A stretch of DNA of 64,000 nt from Nostoc sp. FACHB-892 (GCF_014698795.1 NZ_JACJTR010000005.1:248001-312000); one strand, 5' to 3'; positions 27,290 through 37,662 are shown, numbered from the stretch's first letter. Made by a program: numbers and translations. Notes: generated from the letters alone by a model not told the origin.

Positions 27290-28555
27290 TTAAGGAATAA
27301 GGACTTTGGCGACGGTTTGCACGTCCTTGTCACCTCTGCCCGAACAATTAATGACGATGCGGGGGTTGCCTTCTAACTGAGGACAAAGGGTTTCGAGATA
27401 TGCGATCGCATGAGCAGTTTCTAAGGCTGGGATAATCCCTTCTAGTTGCGAAAGCCTTTGGAGTGCATCTAACGCTTGTTTATCGGTAACACTGTAATAT
27501 TCGGCGCGACCAAGATCCTTTAAATAACTATGCTCAGGGCCAACGCCGGGATAGTCTAATCCGGCACTAATTGAATGGGCTTCGATGACTTGACCATCAT
27601 CATCTTGCAGTAAATAGCTCATTGCACCGTGCAATACACCTATTTTTCCTTTTGTCAAGGTAGCAGCGTGTTTTTCTGTATCTACACCTTCACCCGCCGC
27701 TTCGACTCCGATTAGGCGCACCGAGGGTTCATGCACAAACTCATGGAATAAGCCGATCGCATTGGAACCTCCACCCACGCAAGCCAGTAGAATATCTGGT
27801 AATCCTCCCCATTTCTCCTGAGCTTGAGCGCGAGTTTCTACACCAATTATCGCGTGGAAGTCACGGACAATCATTGGGTAGGGATGAGGGCCAGCAACAG
27901 AACCCAGGATGTAATGGGTTGTTTCTACATTCGTCACCCAATCCCGAATTGCTTCAGAAGTTGCATCCTTGAGAGTTCCCGTACCTGCTTCTACTGGACG
28001 AACTTCTGCCCCCATTAATTTCATGCGGAACACGTTCAGGGCTTGGCGTTCCATATCCTGAACGCCCATGTAAATTACACATTTCAAACCGAACCTAGCA
28101 CATACAGTTGCAGTCGCAACCCCGTGCTGACCTGCACCCGTCTCTGCAATCACCCGTTGCTTACCCATGCGTTTAGCTAGTAACACCTGAGCCAAAGCAT
28201 TATTAATTTTGTGAGCGCCTGTATGATTCAAATCCTCACGCTTTAAATAAATTTGTGGCCCTGTGCCATCTGGTCTAGCGTAGTTTGTTGTCAAACGTTC
28301 AGCAAAATATAATGGGCTGGGTCGTCCCACATAATCGCGCAATAAGTTTTGCAGTTCTGCTTGAAAACTCGGCTCATTGCAATATTGATTAAATGCCGCT
28401 TCTAACTCAGTTAATGCAGGCATTAAGGTTTCGGGGACGTACTTACCGCCGAATTTTCCAAACCTGCCTAAAAGGTCAGGTAGCACAGGCGTAGTTGAAA
28501 TTACAGCGTTGATGTCTTGGATGCTTACCACAGTTGAAAATCCTTTAATGTTCAA
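27290..28555 (-). CDS. trpB: Tryptophan synthase beta subunit
   Basis: This 421-aa PLP enzyme makes tryptophan from indole and serine. It has [17 protein letters not shown] at the N-terminus, the PLP-lysine motif [11 protein letters not shown] (K116), [14 protein letters not shown] and the phosphate loop [12 protein letters not shown]. The first codon is TTG (28555). GTG at 28531 with AAAGGA nine bases upstream is an equally good start and would shorten the protein by eight residues. It ends 88 bases before trpD and follows tyrP by 26 bases. Confidence 0.96.
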   Translation of the reverse strand: MNIKGFSTVVSIQDINAVISTTPVLPDLLGRFGKFGGKYVPETLMPALTELEAAFNQYCNEPSFQAELQNLLRDYVGRPSPLYFAERLTTNYARPDGTGPQIYLKREDLNHTGAHKINNALAQVLLAKRMGKQRVIAETGAGQHGVATATVCARFGLKCVIYMGVQDMERQALNVFRMKLMGAEVRPVEAGTGTLKDATSEAIRDWVTNVETTHYILGSVAGPHPYPMIVRDFHAIIGVETRAQAQEKWGGLPDILLACVGGGSNAIGLFHEFVHEPSVRLIGVEAAGEGVDTEKHAATLTKGKIGVLHGAMSYLLQDDDGQVIEAHSISAGLDYPGVGPEHSYLKDLGRAEYYSVTDKQALDALQRLSQLEGIIPALETAHAIAYLETLCPQLEGNPRIVINCSGRGDKDVQTVAKVLIP

Positions 28556-28581
28556 GTATTTTTTACTCTCGTTCTAACTTT

Positions 28582-29832
28582 TTAGAACTTATTCCACTGA
28601 TAAAATCTTCTTTGTGTTTGATTGTCACGGGTTTCGTAGGTATAACCCAGTGTCCTGTGATTCAAAACGTCTATAGGACGCACCAAATCGTCAGAGTCAA
28701 AATTTGGTAATAGGGATAGTAAATTTCCAAACGCCGTAGCTTTGGGGGTAGACATACCGCCGTCCCAAGGCCACATTAGGTCTTTAAGATTGTGTCCATA
28801 AGGCTGACCATTAGTAGGATAAAAATCGCTACCTTGATGACCGTTCTCTTGCCATTGGGCCCAGAGGCGGTCTGCGTTCGCATGATTCAACCAAAATACT
28901 GGGTCATATGGCGAACTTGGTATATTGCTCATGGTACCCAGACCCTTAAACTTTACGGGTCTTGTGCTTGCGTCTATCTGTACCCCACCTACGAAACCAT
29001 GAATATAGTTGTGTAGGAATCCTCCTGGGGTGACTTTACCCTGCTCATCTACAGAGATAAATCCTTCCAAAGCAGGGCGAAATAGAGAGTAGTCATTAAG
29101 ACGAAGGGCACGCTCAACATCTTTTTTGGGCACAGGGTAATCACTGGCAGGAGGTGCTTGTAGAAAGCGGACAAGTGATGTACCTAATGATGTTCCGGTA
29201 TCTTGGTCGATGTTTAATACTGGATTCATAACCCAGCCATTTGCAGCAGCAAAAGCCCCAGATTTCACAGGCCCGCCTGTAAAGTTTCCCTGATTTGGAA
29301 TTTTGATGGTTACTCCTTGACCGTTAGAACCAAGAAAGTCATCGTTAAAAATCACATCAAGTGCTTTAGCGTCTGTCCAATCCCAGTATGGGAGAGTAAC
29401 AGTTGGGTCTACTGCTTGCAATGCTTGTTCAAATCTGCGGATATATTCTCGATGCCAAGGGAAAAATGCGGCATTTTCATGAGCAAGTTCCTCAACGGAA
29501 GCATTGGAATGCCCTTTATGATTATGAATTAAGCGTGTTGCCCCTATATGTATGGCAACGAATTGGTCGTAAATACTGAGCTTGCTACCTGCGGGAATTG
29601 TAGTTTTTAAGGTTTTGATTGCCTTGACGAAGGCTGTTTTCTCTGCTGATGTCAGGTCAGTTACGTTCTTTCTTACAGCTAAGTGAGCGTATTGTCCTGG
29701 AAGATTTTCATACTTATAGTTCTTGTCTTGTCCGTAGTTAATGCGATCGTGGGCGAAGACTGTAATAGCACAGGCGCTAACTAGAAGTAAGCTATAAATT
29801 AATATTTTGACAGATTTCAGCAGGAGTTTCAT
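28582..29832 (-). CDS. tyrP: Tyrosinase-like type 3 copper protein of the scytonemin cluster
   Basis: About 416 aa from the ATG at 29832, which has AAAGGAAA nine bases upstream and gives a signal peptide (SVKILIYSLLLVSACAITVF, ending AHA-like near residue 27). It is therefore exported to the periplasm. Type 3 copper sites are both present: CuA histidines in HIGATRLIHNHKGH, H118 and the WHREY H127; CuB histidines in FLHNYIHGF (H274, H278) and WLNHANADRLW (H317). The active tyrosinase fold is intact. In the cluster it has been proposed to oxidise phenolic intermediates or to drive dimerisation; its need for scytonemin is not certain. It sits between trpA and trpB. Confidence 0.88.
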   Translation of the reverse strand: MKLLLKSVKILIYSLLLVSACAITVFAHDRINYGQDKNYKYENLPGQYAHLAVRKNVTDLTSAEKTAFVKAIKTLKTTIPAGSKLSIYDQFVAIHIGATRLIHNHKGHSNASVEELAHENAAFFPWHREYIRRFEQALQAVDPTVTLPYWDWTDAKALDVIFNDDFLGSNGQGVTIKIPNQGNFTGGPVKSGAFAAANGWVMNPVLNIDQDTGTSLGTSLVRFLQAPPASDYPVPKKDVERALRLNDYSLFRPALEGFISVDEQGKVTPGGFLHNYIHGFVGGVQIDASTRPVKFKGLGTMSNIPSSPYDPVFWLNHANADRLWAQWQENGHQGSDFYPTNGQPYGHNLKDLMWPWDGGMSTPKATAFGNLLSLLPNFDSDDLVRPIDVLNHRTLGYTYETRDNQTQRRFYQWNKF

Positions 29833-30008
29833 AGCCAAGATTTCCTTTGTATTTCTTCCTTTGCGACCTTTGCGACGGCAGTCGCTCATGGGGGATACCC
29901 CCTTGGCGCTAGCCTCTCCCTTTGGGAGAAGACCGCGCTGCCTCGCCTTTGCGGTTTATCGAACCACAGAGGCGCAGAGAACGCAGAGAGAGAAAAAATA
30001 GAGCTTTT

Positions 30009-30836
30009 TTATTTTGCGGAAACAACTTGTTGCAGGGATACTTGAGTAATTGCTGCTTTGAGTTCCTGACAAAGCTTTTCTACAGCTTGTAGTCCTTCGG
30101 TTGGGCTACCTTCAGCTAACTTTTTAACGAAGGCACTACCAACAATCACTGCATCTGCACCCCATTCCTTTACTTGATGTGCTTGTTCTGGCCCTGAGAT
30201 GCCAAAACCAACGCCGATGGGTTTATCAGTAACGCTTCGCAAATCTGTTAATAAATACTTTACGCGGTCTTGAATTTGAGCGCGGATACCTGTAACGCCT
30301 GTAACGCTCACTAGGTAGATAAAACCCTGAGATTGATGAGCGATCGCTTCAATTCTATCTTTAGAACTAGTAGGAGCTACAAGTAAAATTACCTCAATTC
30401 CGAAAGATGCAGCAGTTTGGATTAATTCTTCTGCTTCTTCTAAGGGTAAATCTGGCACTACCAAGCCTCGGACGCCAGCAGCAGCAATTTTTCCTAAAAA
30501 TGGTTTAATACCTCGGTGTAAAATGGGATTGTAGTAAGTAAATAGAATTATCGGTGCTTTTAGATTAGGACTCACCACCTGTAACATCTCTAGCACTTGC
30601 TCTAATTTCGTGCCATTTTGCAAAGCGCGGGTTGCTGCTGCTTGAATCACAGGCCCATCTGCTAGAGGGTCGGAGTAGGGAACACCCAACTCGATGAAGT
30701 CTGCACCATTGCGATCTAAGATACGTAAAGCCTTGGCAGTGGTTTCTAAGTCAGGATCGCCTGCTGTGATAAAAGGGATTAAAGCACACTGTTGGCGATC
30801 GCGTAAGGTTTGAAAGGAAGAGGAGATAGAAGTCAT
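30009..30836 (-). CDS. trpA: Tryptophan synthase alpha subunit
   Basis: This 275-aa TIM barrel cleaves indole-3-glycerol phosphate to indole for TrpB. It has [15 protein letters not shown], the catalytic Glu region [28 protein letters not shown] and the phosphate loop [11 protein letters not shown]. It is complete. It is separated from trpB by tyrP, an arrangement peculiar to the scytonemin locus. Confidence 0.96.
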   Translation of the reverse strand: MTSISSSFQTLRDRQQCALIPFITAGDPDLETTAKALRILDRNGADFIELGVPYSDPLADGPVIQAAATRALQNGTKLEQVLEMLQVVSPNLKAPIILFTYYNPILHRGIKPFLGKIAAAGVRGLVVPDLPLEEAEELIQTAASFGIEVILLVAPTSSKDRIEAIAHQSQGFIYLVSVTGVTGIRAQIQDRVKYLLTDLRSVTDKPIGVGFGISGPEQAHQVKEWGADAVIVGSAFVKKLAEGSPTEGLQAVEKLCQELKAAITQVSLQQVVSAK

Positions 30837-31106
30837 TCTGAAAAATAGTTAATGATTAGTTAATAGTTCTGGAAGAATCAACATTTAGCAATTAGCGATG
30901 TTCACCCTAAATTTTTTGTCATTGAGGCTTTGATACTCGTGAATGAGTTTTTTATCTCCGTTAGGGAATAAAGAAAGGGTTAAGGGGGAAGAGAAAAGGG
31001 AATCTTGCCCCTTAGATGTCCCCTTTACCCGCATTCTGCAAGAAACTTATTTTCTCAAATATCCACCCAACCGCCTTAGAAAGGCTTGCTTTAATTTTAA
31101 GGAGGG

Positions 31107-31940
31107 TTAGGGAGAATCAAGTCTTAGCAAAGTACGCACAGCTTGTTCTACATCGCTTTGTTTAACTAAAGACTCTCCGATCAAAACCGCACGCGCACCA
31201 GCCTCAGCAACAAGAGATAAATCAGCAGGTGTATACAGTCCAGATTCACTGACGACGGTGATATCCAAACTTTGTAATTGTTGTTGGCGCTGTGCTAAAA
31301 GTTGTTGTGTTGTTCTTAAATCAAGGGTAAAATCTTCTAAATTGCGATTGTTTATTCCTACTAAACGTAAGTCGTCAAGCATTAATACCCGATCCAGTTC
31401 AGCCAAGGTATGGACTTCCACCAGTGCATTCATGCCTAAATCGTGAATCACTCGCAAAAAGTTTTGGAGTTCTTGATCTGATAAAATAGCGGCAATCAAC
31501 AAGACTGCATCTGCACCTGCTGTCCGTGCTAAATAAATTTGATAGGGGTCAATGATGAACTCCTTGCACAGTAGGGGTAATGCTACTTGCGATCGCACCC
31601 TTCGCAGATTATCAAAACTACCTTGAAAGAACTTTTGGTCAGTCAGGACTGATAAACAAGCTGCACCACCTCGTTCATAAGCTTGAGCAACAGCTACTGG
31701 ATCAAAATCTGCGCGGATAATTCCACGGCTAGGTGATGCCTTTTTTACCTCGGCAATTAAGCTAGGTTGGTTAGAATTTTCCTGCAAAGCATTCAAGAAA
31801 TTTCGCACAGTCGGTGCTGCATTTAACTGTTGTCGCAAAGAAGCTAAAGGCAGTTCTTGCTGCATTTGTGCAACTTCTTCCTTTTTATGCAACACAATTT
31901 CTTCAAGAATATGGCGGGGAGGGGCAACTTGGTTAGTCAT
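31107..31940 (-). CDS. trpC: Indole-3-glycerol phosphate synthase
   Basis: This 277-aa TIM barrel closes the indole ring from CdRP. It has [16 protein letters not shown] near residue 62, [28 protein letters not shown], and [14 protein letters not shown]. It is monofunctional (no TrpF fusion). It follows trpE after a repeat-rich 139-base gap. Confidence 0.96.
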   Translation of the reverse strand: MTNQVAPPRHILEEIVLHKKEEVAQMQQELPLASLRQQLNAAPTVRNFLNALQENSNQPSLIAEVKKASPSRGIIRADFDPVAVAQAYERGGAACLSVLTDQKFFQGSFDNLRRVRSQVALPLLCKEFIIDPYQIYLARTAGADAVLLIAAILSDQELQNFLRVIHDLGMNALVEVHTLAELDRVLMLDDLRLVGINNRNLEDFTLDLRTTQQLLAQRQQQLQSLDITVVSESGLYTPADLSLVAEAGARAVLIGESLVKQSDVEQAVRTLLRLDSP

Positions 31941-31961
31941 AAAATGCTAGGGGAGTGGGGA

Positions 31962-32093
31962 GAGGAGTTAAGAGTTAGGAGTTAATAGTTAGGAGTTATG
32001 AGTTATTAATTATGAGAGTTTTTGAGTTAGGAATTTCAGTTCTCGAAATTCCATATTCTCAACTCCTAACTCCTAACTCCTAACTTCTAACTA
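31962..32093. repeat. TTAGGAGTT-type repeats forming a large inverted repeat
   Basis: A run of GAGTTAGGAGTTA-type heptamers at the trpC side faces several copies of the complementary AACTCCTAACTCC at the trpE end. The two halves can pair into a long imperfect hairpin in the trpE-trpC intergenic RNA. The repeat partly overlaps the last trpE codons. Confidence 0.75.
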
Positions 32094-34272
32094 ATGATTG
32101 TGTATATGCACGCACAACATTTTTAATGATTTCCAGACCGACTTCTCCCGCTAGAGTCATGATTGACTCTGGATGAAACTGAACGGCGGCGATGGGAAGT
32201 GTCTGATGTTCAATGCCCATAATTACGTCGTCATCAGAAATCGCTGTTACCTTGAGTTCTTTTGGCAAACGTTGCGGTAGGGCAAACAATGAGTGATATC
32301 TACCTACTGGAAAAGATTGTGGTAAATTTTTGAAGGTCACAGAATTAGAATCAGTGACGAAAATCCGTGAGGATTTACCATGTTGGGGATAGTTCAGGAC
32401 TCCCAATTGTCCATCAAAAGCTTCAACAATGCCTTGCAATCCCAGACAAACTCCGAAAATAGGAATTTTGCGATGAAGAAGAGCGCCGACTGTCTGGGGA
32501 ACCCCAAAATCACTTGGTCTACCAGGGCCAGGAGATAAAACAACTAAGTCAGGGCGTTCTGTATCGAATAATGATTCTGAAAAACCATGACGGAGTGTGG
32601 TAACGATCGCACCAGTTTGGCGAATGTAATTGGCTAGGGTATGAACAAATGAATCTTCATAATCTATTAGTAAGATGCGTTTGCTAGCTTCCGCACTTGG
32701 GAGGATTTTAGTTAATTTGATGGAAGCAGGTTCATCAATTTTCTGAGTGGTTTGCTTTACACGGCGAATCGTCTCAAATAAAGCAGCAGCTTTGGTAATT
32801 GTTTCTTGCTCTTCTGCTTGGGGTATGGAGTCATAAAGGACAGTAGCGCCAACTCGCACTTCGGCGATGCAGTCTTTTAATCGGATTGTCCGCAGAATTA
32901 ATCCAGTATTTAAATTCCCATTGAAATTTAAATAGCCAACTGCTCCACCATACCAACGTCGGGCGCTACGTTCATGCTGTTCAATAAAATCTATTGCGGC
33001 TCTTTTGGGTGCGCCGGTGACTGTAACTGCCCAAGTATGTGAAAGAAAGGCATCTAAGGCATCAAATTGCGATCGCAGTGTACCTTCAACATGATCCACT
33101 GTATGAATTAAGTGGCTGTATAATTCAATTTGACGACGACCAATCACCTGTACTGAACCAGGTTCGCAGATTCGGGACTTGTCATTGCGATCGACATCAG
33201 TACACATTGTCAACTCAGCTTCATCTTTGTGGGAGTTGAGTAACTGACGAATCTGCACCGCATCGTCAAGAGCATCTTGTCCCCGGCTAATAGTGCCACT
33301 AATGGGACAAGTTTCTACCCGCCTACCTTCAACCCGCACAAACATTTCTGGAGATGCACCAATCAGATATTCTCCACCTAGATTAAAAATAAATCCATAA
33401 GGGCTAGGATTTATTTCTTTTAAGGTGTTAAATAGTTTGCTCGGTTCATCTTCATAGCCTTCAAAAAAGTTTTGACTAGGAACTACTTCAAATAAATCGC
33501 CTCGGCGGAAATAATCGAGCGCACCCTCGACTTTTTTGGCATACTCGCCTACTTTATGGTCAGCAATTTGATTGGGGAGAAGATGTTTTCCACGATAATC
33601 TACAGACTCACCTGTTCGAGGAAGATCATTAGTGCTGCCATGCACTGTTTCAAATTCATATTGTAGACGGAATGCACGTTGCTGATAGTAGTCAACAACT
33701 ATCAAGTCATCAGGTAAATAAAGTACTAAATCACGTTGATCTGTAGGACGTTCTAGACGTTGGGTAATTGGTTCAAACTGAAAAACTAAGTCGTAACCAA
33801 AAGCACCATACAATCCTAAATGCTCGTCTTCTTGACTAGAAAAAGCGGATAAAATTTCACGGACAACTGTAAATGCTGAAGGTTGTTTACTGCGCTCTTC
33901 TTCAGCAAATAATTTTTTCGCAGCTTTAACAAAGCCGATGATATGGTTCTTATCTAGGGTAACTTTCTCAAGTTGTTCTGACTGAGATACTTGCTCTAAA
34001 AGGAATGGCAAAAGTACCCGACCACGTTCATTTAACGCTATCAAAGTAAAAGCATTTCCCTGTGTAGTCAATTCTAATGGTGGATTGACAAATCCGATCG
34101 CCCATCTTTTGTATCTACCTGGATATTCATAGCTGCTCCTTAGCAAGCCTCCACGCTGAGAATTTAAGCGGAACAGAATATCTTCAAGGGCAGTGTCCAT
34201 CTTAACTTCTGTGATGGAGCGAGAAACAATTACACCGCCAAAGGTTTTGTAGGAACGCGAATCAAAAATCAT
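32080..34272 (-). CDS. trpE: Fused anthranilate synthase (TrpE-TrpG)
   Basis: This is a 730-aa fusion. Residues 1 to about 520 are the chorismate-using component I (YKTFGGVIVSR at the start; SPEMFVRVEGRRVETCPISG; HLIHTVDHVEGTLR; GAPKRAAIDFIEQ). Residues from about 535 are the glutaminase, with triad C609 (GVCLGLQG), H700 and E702 (FHPES). The product is anthranilate from chorismate and glutamine. Fused TrpEG is unlike the separate TrpE and TrpG of ordinary cyanobacterial trp pathways and marks this as a dedicated paralogue. The N-terminal half retains sequence where Trp feedback inhibition normally acts, but I cannot judge its sensitivity. Confidence 0.95.
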   Translation of the reverse strand: MIFDSRSYKTFGGVIVSRSITEVKMDTALEDILFRLNSQRGGLLRSSYEYPGRYKRWAIGFVNPPLELTTQGNAFTLIALNERGRVLLPFLLEQVSQSEQLEKVTLDKNHIIGFVKAAKKLFAEEERSKQPSAFTVVREILSAFSSQEDEHLGLYGAFGYDLVFQFEPITQRLERPTDQRDLVLYLPDDLIVVDYYQQRAFRLQYEFETVHGSTNDLPRTGESVDYRGKHLLPNQIADHKVGEYAKKVEGALDYFRRGDLFEVVPSQNFFEGYEDEPSKLFNTLKEINPSPYGFIFNLGGEYLIGASPEMFVRVEGRRVETCPISGTISRGQDALDDAVQIRQLLNSHKDEAELTMCTDVDRNDKSRICEPGSVQVIGRRQIELYSHLIHTVDHVEGTLRSQFDALDAFLSHTWAVTVTGAPKRAAIDFIEQHERSARRWYGGAVGYLNFNGNLNTGLILRTIRLKDCIAEVRVGATVLYDSIPQAEEQETITKAAALFETIRRVKQTTQKIDEPASIKLTKILPSAEASKRILLIDYEDSFVHTLANYIRQTGAIVTTLRHGFSESLFDTERPDLVVLSPGPGRPSDFGVPQTVGALLHRKIPIFGVCLGLQGIVEAFDGQLGVLNYPQHGKSSRIFVTDSNSVTFKNLPQSFPVGRYHSLFALPQRLPKELKVTAISDDDVIMGIEHQTLPIAAVQFHPESIMTLAGEVGLEIIKNVVRAYTQSLVRS

Positions 34273-34723
34273 GGGGAATTTCTCTGGAAGAGTTATTAGT
34301 CAGCAGCCCTTAATCATTATTGATAACTATCTTAAAATTCAAAACAAATCCAGATAATCCGATGTCAATTTAATTCAAATTATCCAAACCTGTATATTCT
34401 TTTTAAAAGATGTAATGAAAAACTTTTTGCTTCTTATTTAAGATTACTAGATATTAAGCAGATAAGACATTGAATAATTTTTCGATTAGGTGTCAATTTA
34501 TTCGCTTTTTATACTGCTCTTCTAGTACATTTCCTGATAGTGCTGTTTAAAGTTATTTGCTTCCCTCAAAGGTAGTAGATTATTTCACAAGTTAATAGCA
34601 AATCTCTGCATTACTACCTTAGAGGAAGGCGTACCCCTACGGGGAAGCAAGCTACGCGTAGCGTCTCGTAGAGAAGCGCCTATGCATTTAAAATTCACCC
34701 CTCACTTGCCACGAAAAAGAATC
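34273..34723. other. 451-base gap inside the scytonemin run
   Basis: This is the longest gap within the scytonemin gene run apart from those nearer scyA, so an internal promoter for trpE onward is plausible. At about 34625-34680 it has the repeat GTACCCCTACGGGGAAGCAA...GTCTCGTAGAGAAGCG, a known type of Nostoc interspersed element; a reversed relative lies at about 60980-61020. No gene seen. Confidence 0.5.
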
Positions 34724-35920
34724 CTAAAACTCGCGCAACAGCGATATTGCTTGCCTGTACAATAACAAATCCACCTTGTGAACTTCAATTGCTTTTCCAA
34801 TGCGTTGTAATAATGTTAAAGTCAATTCTCCGCCCAAGTGTTCGCGGAATTCGGTTAAACCCCGGAATAGACAATGGGGATGTTCCAGTTGTGATAACTT
34901 CTCAACCAGTTCTGGCACATATAAAGTGAAACCCAACGCTGATAAAGTACTTAATATCCGTTGCCATTCTGAACAATCCAGCAATCCTACTAAATAGGAA
35001 TAGGTGCTATCCAAAGCGATACCGATCGCAACTGCTTCGCCATGACGCAAGCGATAATTTGTCAAATGCTCTAATTTATGAGCCGCCCAATGTCCAAAAT
35101 CCAAAGGGCGAGACGAACCCATTTCAAAAGGATCGCCACTATTGGCAATATGTTCTAGGTGCAATTGGGCGCAACGATAAATAACTTGTTGCATGGTATC
35201 CATGTCTCGCCGCACCAGGGCTGTGGTGTGAGAGTGGATATAATCAAAGAAGTTAGCATCTTTAATCAGCGCCACTTTCACGGCTTCTGCAATTCCAGAA
35301 CGCCAATCGCGATCGTCTAAGCTTGTCAAAAAGGCAGAATCATTTACAACTGCATAAGGTGGTGCAAATGTGCCGAGAAAGTTCTTTTTACCAAAGGCGT
35401 TGATGCCGTTTTTCACGCCAACCCCAGAATCATTTTGTGCTAACACCGTTGTTGGAATCCGAATTAGACGAATTCCCCGGTGAGCAGTTGCAGCAGCATA
35501 TCCAACCAAATCCAATACAGCCCCGCCACCGATTGCTAACACATAAGAATGGCGACATAATCCGGCTGCTTCAATCAATTGCTGGATTTGCTCTACTAAA
35601 GTACCATCGTTTTTAGCAGCTTCTCCTCCTGAAATGATCATCGGTTCGGCTGCGATCGCTACTATCTCTGCATAAAACTTGGTATACGCTACTAATTGCC
35701 TAACCAATTCAGGTTGATGCTGCAATACTCCTGCGTCTACTATTGCTACAACTTTCTTCGGCTTTGTCTCCCCATCTGCTGTAATCACTTGGGCTAAGGT
35801 GGGATTTTTCAACTCAAATAAATTTTGGGTGAAGTAAACCTCATAGTTGAAAGTAACCGAAACACGTTGATGAATTGGTTGCAGACTAAATCTACTTTTT
35901 TGCTTAATGTCAACTACCAT
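34724..35920 (-). CDS. aroB: 3-dehydroquinate synthase-like sugar phosphate cyclase
   Basis: This is a 398-aa, NAD-dependent cyclase of the DHQ synthase superfamily. It has the NAD loop (LAIGGGAVLDLVGYAAAT, residues 128-145) and probable metal ligands E212 (GIAEAVKVALI), H277 and H293, plus catalytic H281. Housekeeping AroB normally reads GHTFGHAIE at this point; here the motif is DFGHWAAHKLEHL (275-287). A long N-terminal extension is also present. This resembles the EboD-type or other sugar phosphate cyclases more than true AroB. It is conventionally called aroB in the scytonemin locus. Its start overlaps the dsbA-like stop by seven bases. Confidence 0.85.
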   Translation of the reverse strand: MVVDIKQKSRFSLQPIHQRVSVTFNYEVYFTQNLFELKNPTLAQVITADGETKPKKVVAIVDAGVLQHQPELVRQLVAYTKFYAEIVAIAAEPMIISGGEAAKNDGTLVEQIQQLIEAAGLCRHSYVLAIGGGAVLDLVGYAAATAHRGIRLIRIPTTVLAQNDSGVGVKNGINAFGKKNFLGTFAPPYAVVNDSAFLTSLDDRDWRSGIAEAVKVALIKDANFFDYIHSHTTALVRRDMDTMQQVIYRCAQLHLEHIANSGDPFEMGSSRPLDFGHWAAHKLEHLTNYRLRHGEAVAIGIALDSTYSYLVGLLDCSEWQRILSTLSALGFTLYVPELVEKLSQLEHPHCLFRGLTEFREHLGGELTLTLLQRIGKAIEVHKVDLLLYRQAISLLREF

Positions 35921-36570
35921 GTTTTTGCTGATATATCTACAAGTGTGGCACGATTGAAAGCTTCAAGGAACATTTTTACCGAGTGAGAGCCATTGATCTT
36001 GACTTTATTATTAATGATGAAAAATGGCACACTGTTAATACCGTTGGGACGAGCAAATATTGATTCTGCTACAAAACCTTTAACCGCAGCATCATCACTT
36101 AATTGTAGCCGTAATTCTTTAGCGTCCATTTGGTAAGCTCTACCTATGGCAATAAGAACTTCGATATCTCCAATGTTCAAACCATCTTCAAAGTAAGCTT
36201 TATAAATGGCTTCTACAACATCGTTTTTTACCTTTGCTGGTGCGAGGGTAATCAGTCGGTGCGAAAGCTTAGTATTTACAGCCAAACGGATTTTGTCAAA
36301 ATCTAGTTTGACTCCAGCCGCCTCACCTGCACGTCGCGTACTATCAAACAGGTATTGCAACTCTTCTGGTTTGATGCCTTTTCTATTTTGCATAAAGCTG
36401 CGAAATTCGTACCCGCCAGCAGGAATGGTATTGTCGAGCATAAAAGGATGCCAGCGAATATCAACTTCTTTTTCTGGCCATTCTGCCAGTGCATCAAACA
36501 GATGCTTTTTCCCTATTCTACACCAGGGACAAACTGGATCGTGAAAGATGTCTATCAGCATAGTTATCAT
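35914..36570 (-). CDS. DsbA-family (FrnE-like) thiol oxidoreductase
   Basis: This 218-aa thioredoxin-fold protein carries the active-site motif CPWC (C14-C17, in FHDPVCPWCRIGK) and the cis-Pro segment NSVPFFIINNK near residue 182. The middle helical insertion is that of 2-hydroxychromene-2-carboxylate isomerase/FrnE relatives. No signal peptide is seen, so it is probably cytosolic despite being called DsbA in descriptions of this cluster. It starts 3 bases after the tyrA stop and overlaps aroB, so all three are translationally coupled. Its role in scytonemin synthesis is not established. Confidence 0.87.
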   Translation of the reverse strand: MITMLIDIFHDPVCPWCRIGKKHLFDALAEWPEKEVDIRWHPFMLDNTIPAGGYEFRSFMQNRKGIKPEELQYLFDSTRRAGEAAGVKLDFDKIRLAVNTKLSHRLITLAPAKVKNDVVEAIYKAYFEDGLNIGDIEVLIAIGRAYQMDAKELRLQLSDDAAVKGFVAESIFARPNGINSVPFFIINNKVKINGSHSVKMFLEAFNRATLVDISAKTW

Positions 36571-36573
36571 TCT

Positions 36574-37662
36574 TCAAATGCTAATATTTCTGTGCATTTG
36601 TGGTTTCAAATCTCGTTGAATCGTTGGATTTAAAGGCTTTATAAAAACGTTGATTTTTTCTTCAAAAAAGCTTTGAGTATTTTCAAACTCTTGAATTAAT
36701 GCATCTCTATCTTTCCTAGCTACCAGTTTCGCCAATCGGCTGTAAGTATTAGCTAAAAAGCTAATTGCATTACACCTTTCTTCAGTAGCTAGCATAATAT
36801 CAACACATAAATTAGGATTTTGAGAAAACAAACGTTTAACAATATCAATTTCTTGACGGTAATTAGGTGTTGACATTGTTAAGCTCTGCTCTACATCGAC
36901 TTTCACTTGTGCTAAGAAAACACCAAGGCTAAATCTACAGAAATGCTGCGTTGCTTGAATAACCACCATCATTTGATCGTGTTCTTCAGGCGTACAAACA
37001 ATTAACTCACCACCTTTACTTTTAAGAAAATCTAATAACCATTGAAATGATTCATCGTTTCGACCTGGACAGACTACCACTTTTTGTCCCGAAAACGATT
37101 TGATATTTGGCCCAAACATTGGATGTAAACCCATGACTGGGCCGGAATGGTGTTCGAGCATCGCTTGAGTTGGCTGAGTCTTTACGCTGGTGATGTCACA
37201 TAAAGCTGTAGTTGGGGCAAGATATTTGGCTGCACGCTTGATAACATCAACCGTATATTCAATGGGAACGCTTATTAATACTAAGTCTGCCTGACTCAAC
37301 AGTTTATCTGCGTATTCCCAATCCTCATGTTCGAGAACGCTGACATTGTGCCCTACTAGCGAAAGCTGCTCTTTAAATAATCTTCCCATTCTGCCGCGTC
37401 CACCGATGATCGTAATTTGTCGGGAACTGACATGATTTGTTGCAGATTTAGGAATCAGACTAGCATGGCAACTATTTACTACAGTTGCCCAAACAGACTC
37501 AGGGATACCAGCTTGGGCGAGGAGGGGAGCCACATCAGCCAGTTGTTCATCTAAAGAAGGTTGTTCTGATGCTGCTAATAATGATATGCGATCGCTAAGT
37601 AAGGCGATTAAGCTCTGGTCAGTTTTTTTAAGCTGATCTGAATAAGAGGATTTCAAAGGCAT
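36574..37662 (-). CDS. tyrA: Chorismate mutase / prephenate dehydrogenase (T-protein-like)
   Basis: About 362 aa. The ATG at 37662 is preceded by AGGAAAA; a TTG five codons upstream (37677) is the alternative. A short helical N-terminal region (DQLKKTDQSLIALLSDRISL) looks like an AroQ chorismate mutase remnant. Then comes the NAD motif ITIIGGRGRMGRLF, ALCDITSVKT, MGLHPMFGP and the HFCRFSLG helix. It converts prephenate to p-hydroxyphenylpyruvate, which is one of the two substrates of ScyA, making this the committed tyrosine-side step for scytonemin. It lies 18 bases after the glycosyltransferase. Confidence 0.93.
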   Translation of the reverse strand: MPLKSSYSDQLKKTDQSLIALLSDRISLLAASEQPSLDEQLADVAPLLAQAGIPESVWATVVNSCHASLIPKSATNHVSSRQITIIGGRGRMGRLFKEQLSLVGHNVSVLEHEDWEYADKLLSQADLVLISVPIEYTVDVIKRAAKYLAPTTALCDITSVKTQPTQAMLEHHSGPVMGLHPMFGPNIKSFSGQKVVVCPGRNDESFQWLLDFLKSKGGELIVCTPEEHDQMMVVIQATQHFCRFSLGVFLAQVKVDVEQSLTMSTPNYRQEIDIVKRLFSQNPNLCVDIMLATEERCNAISFLANTYSRLAKLVARKDRDALIQEFENTQSFFEEKINVFIKPLNPTIQRDLKPQMHRNISI

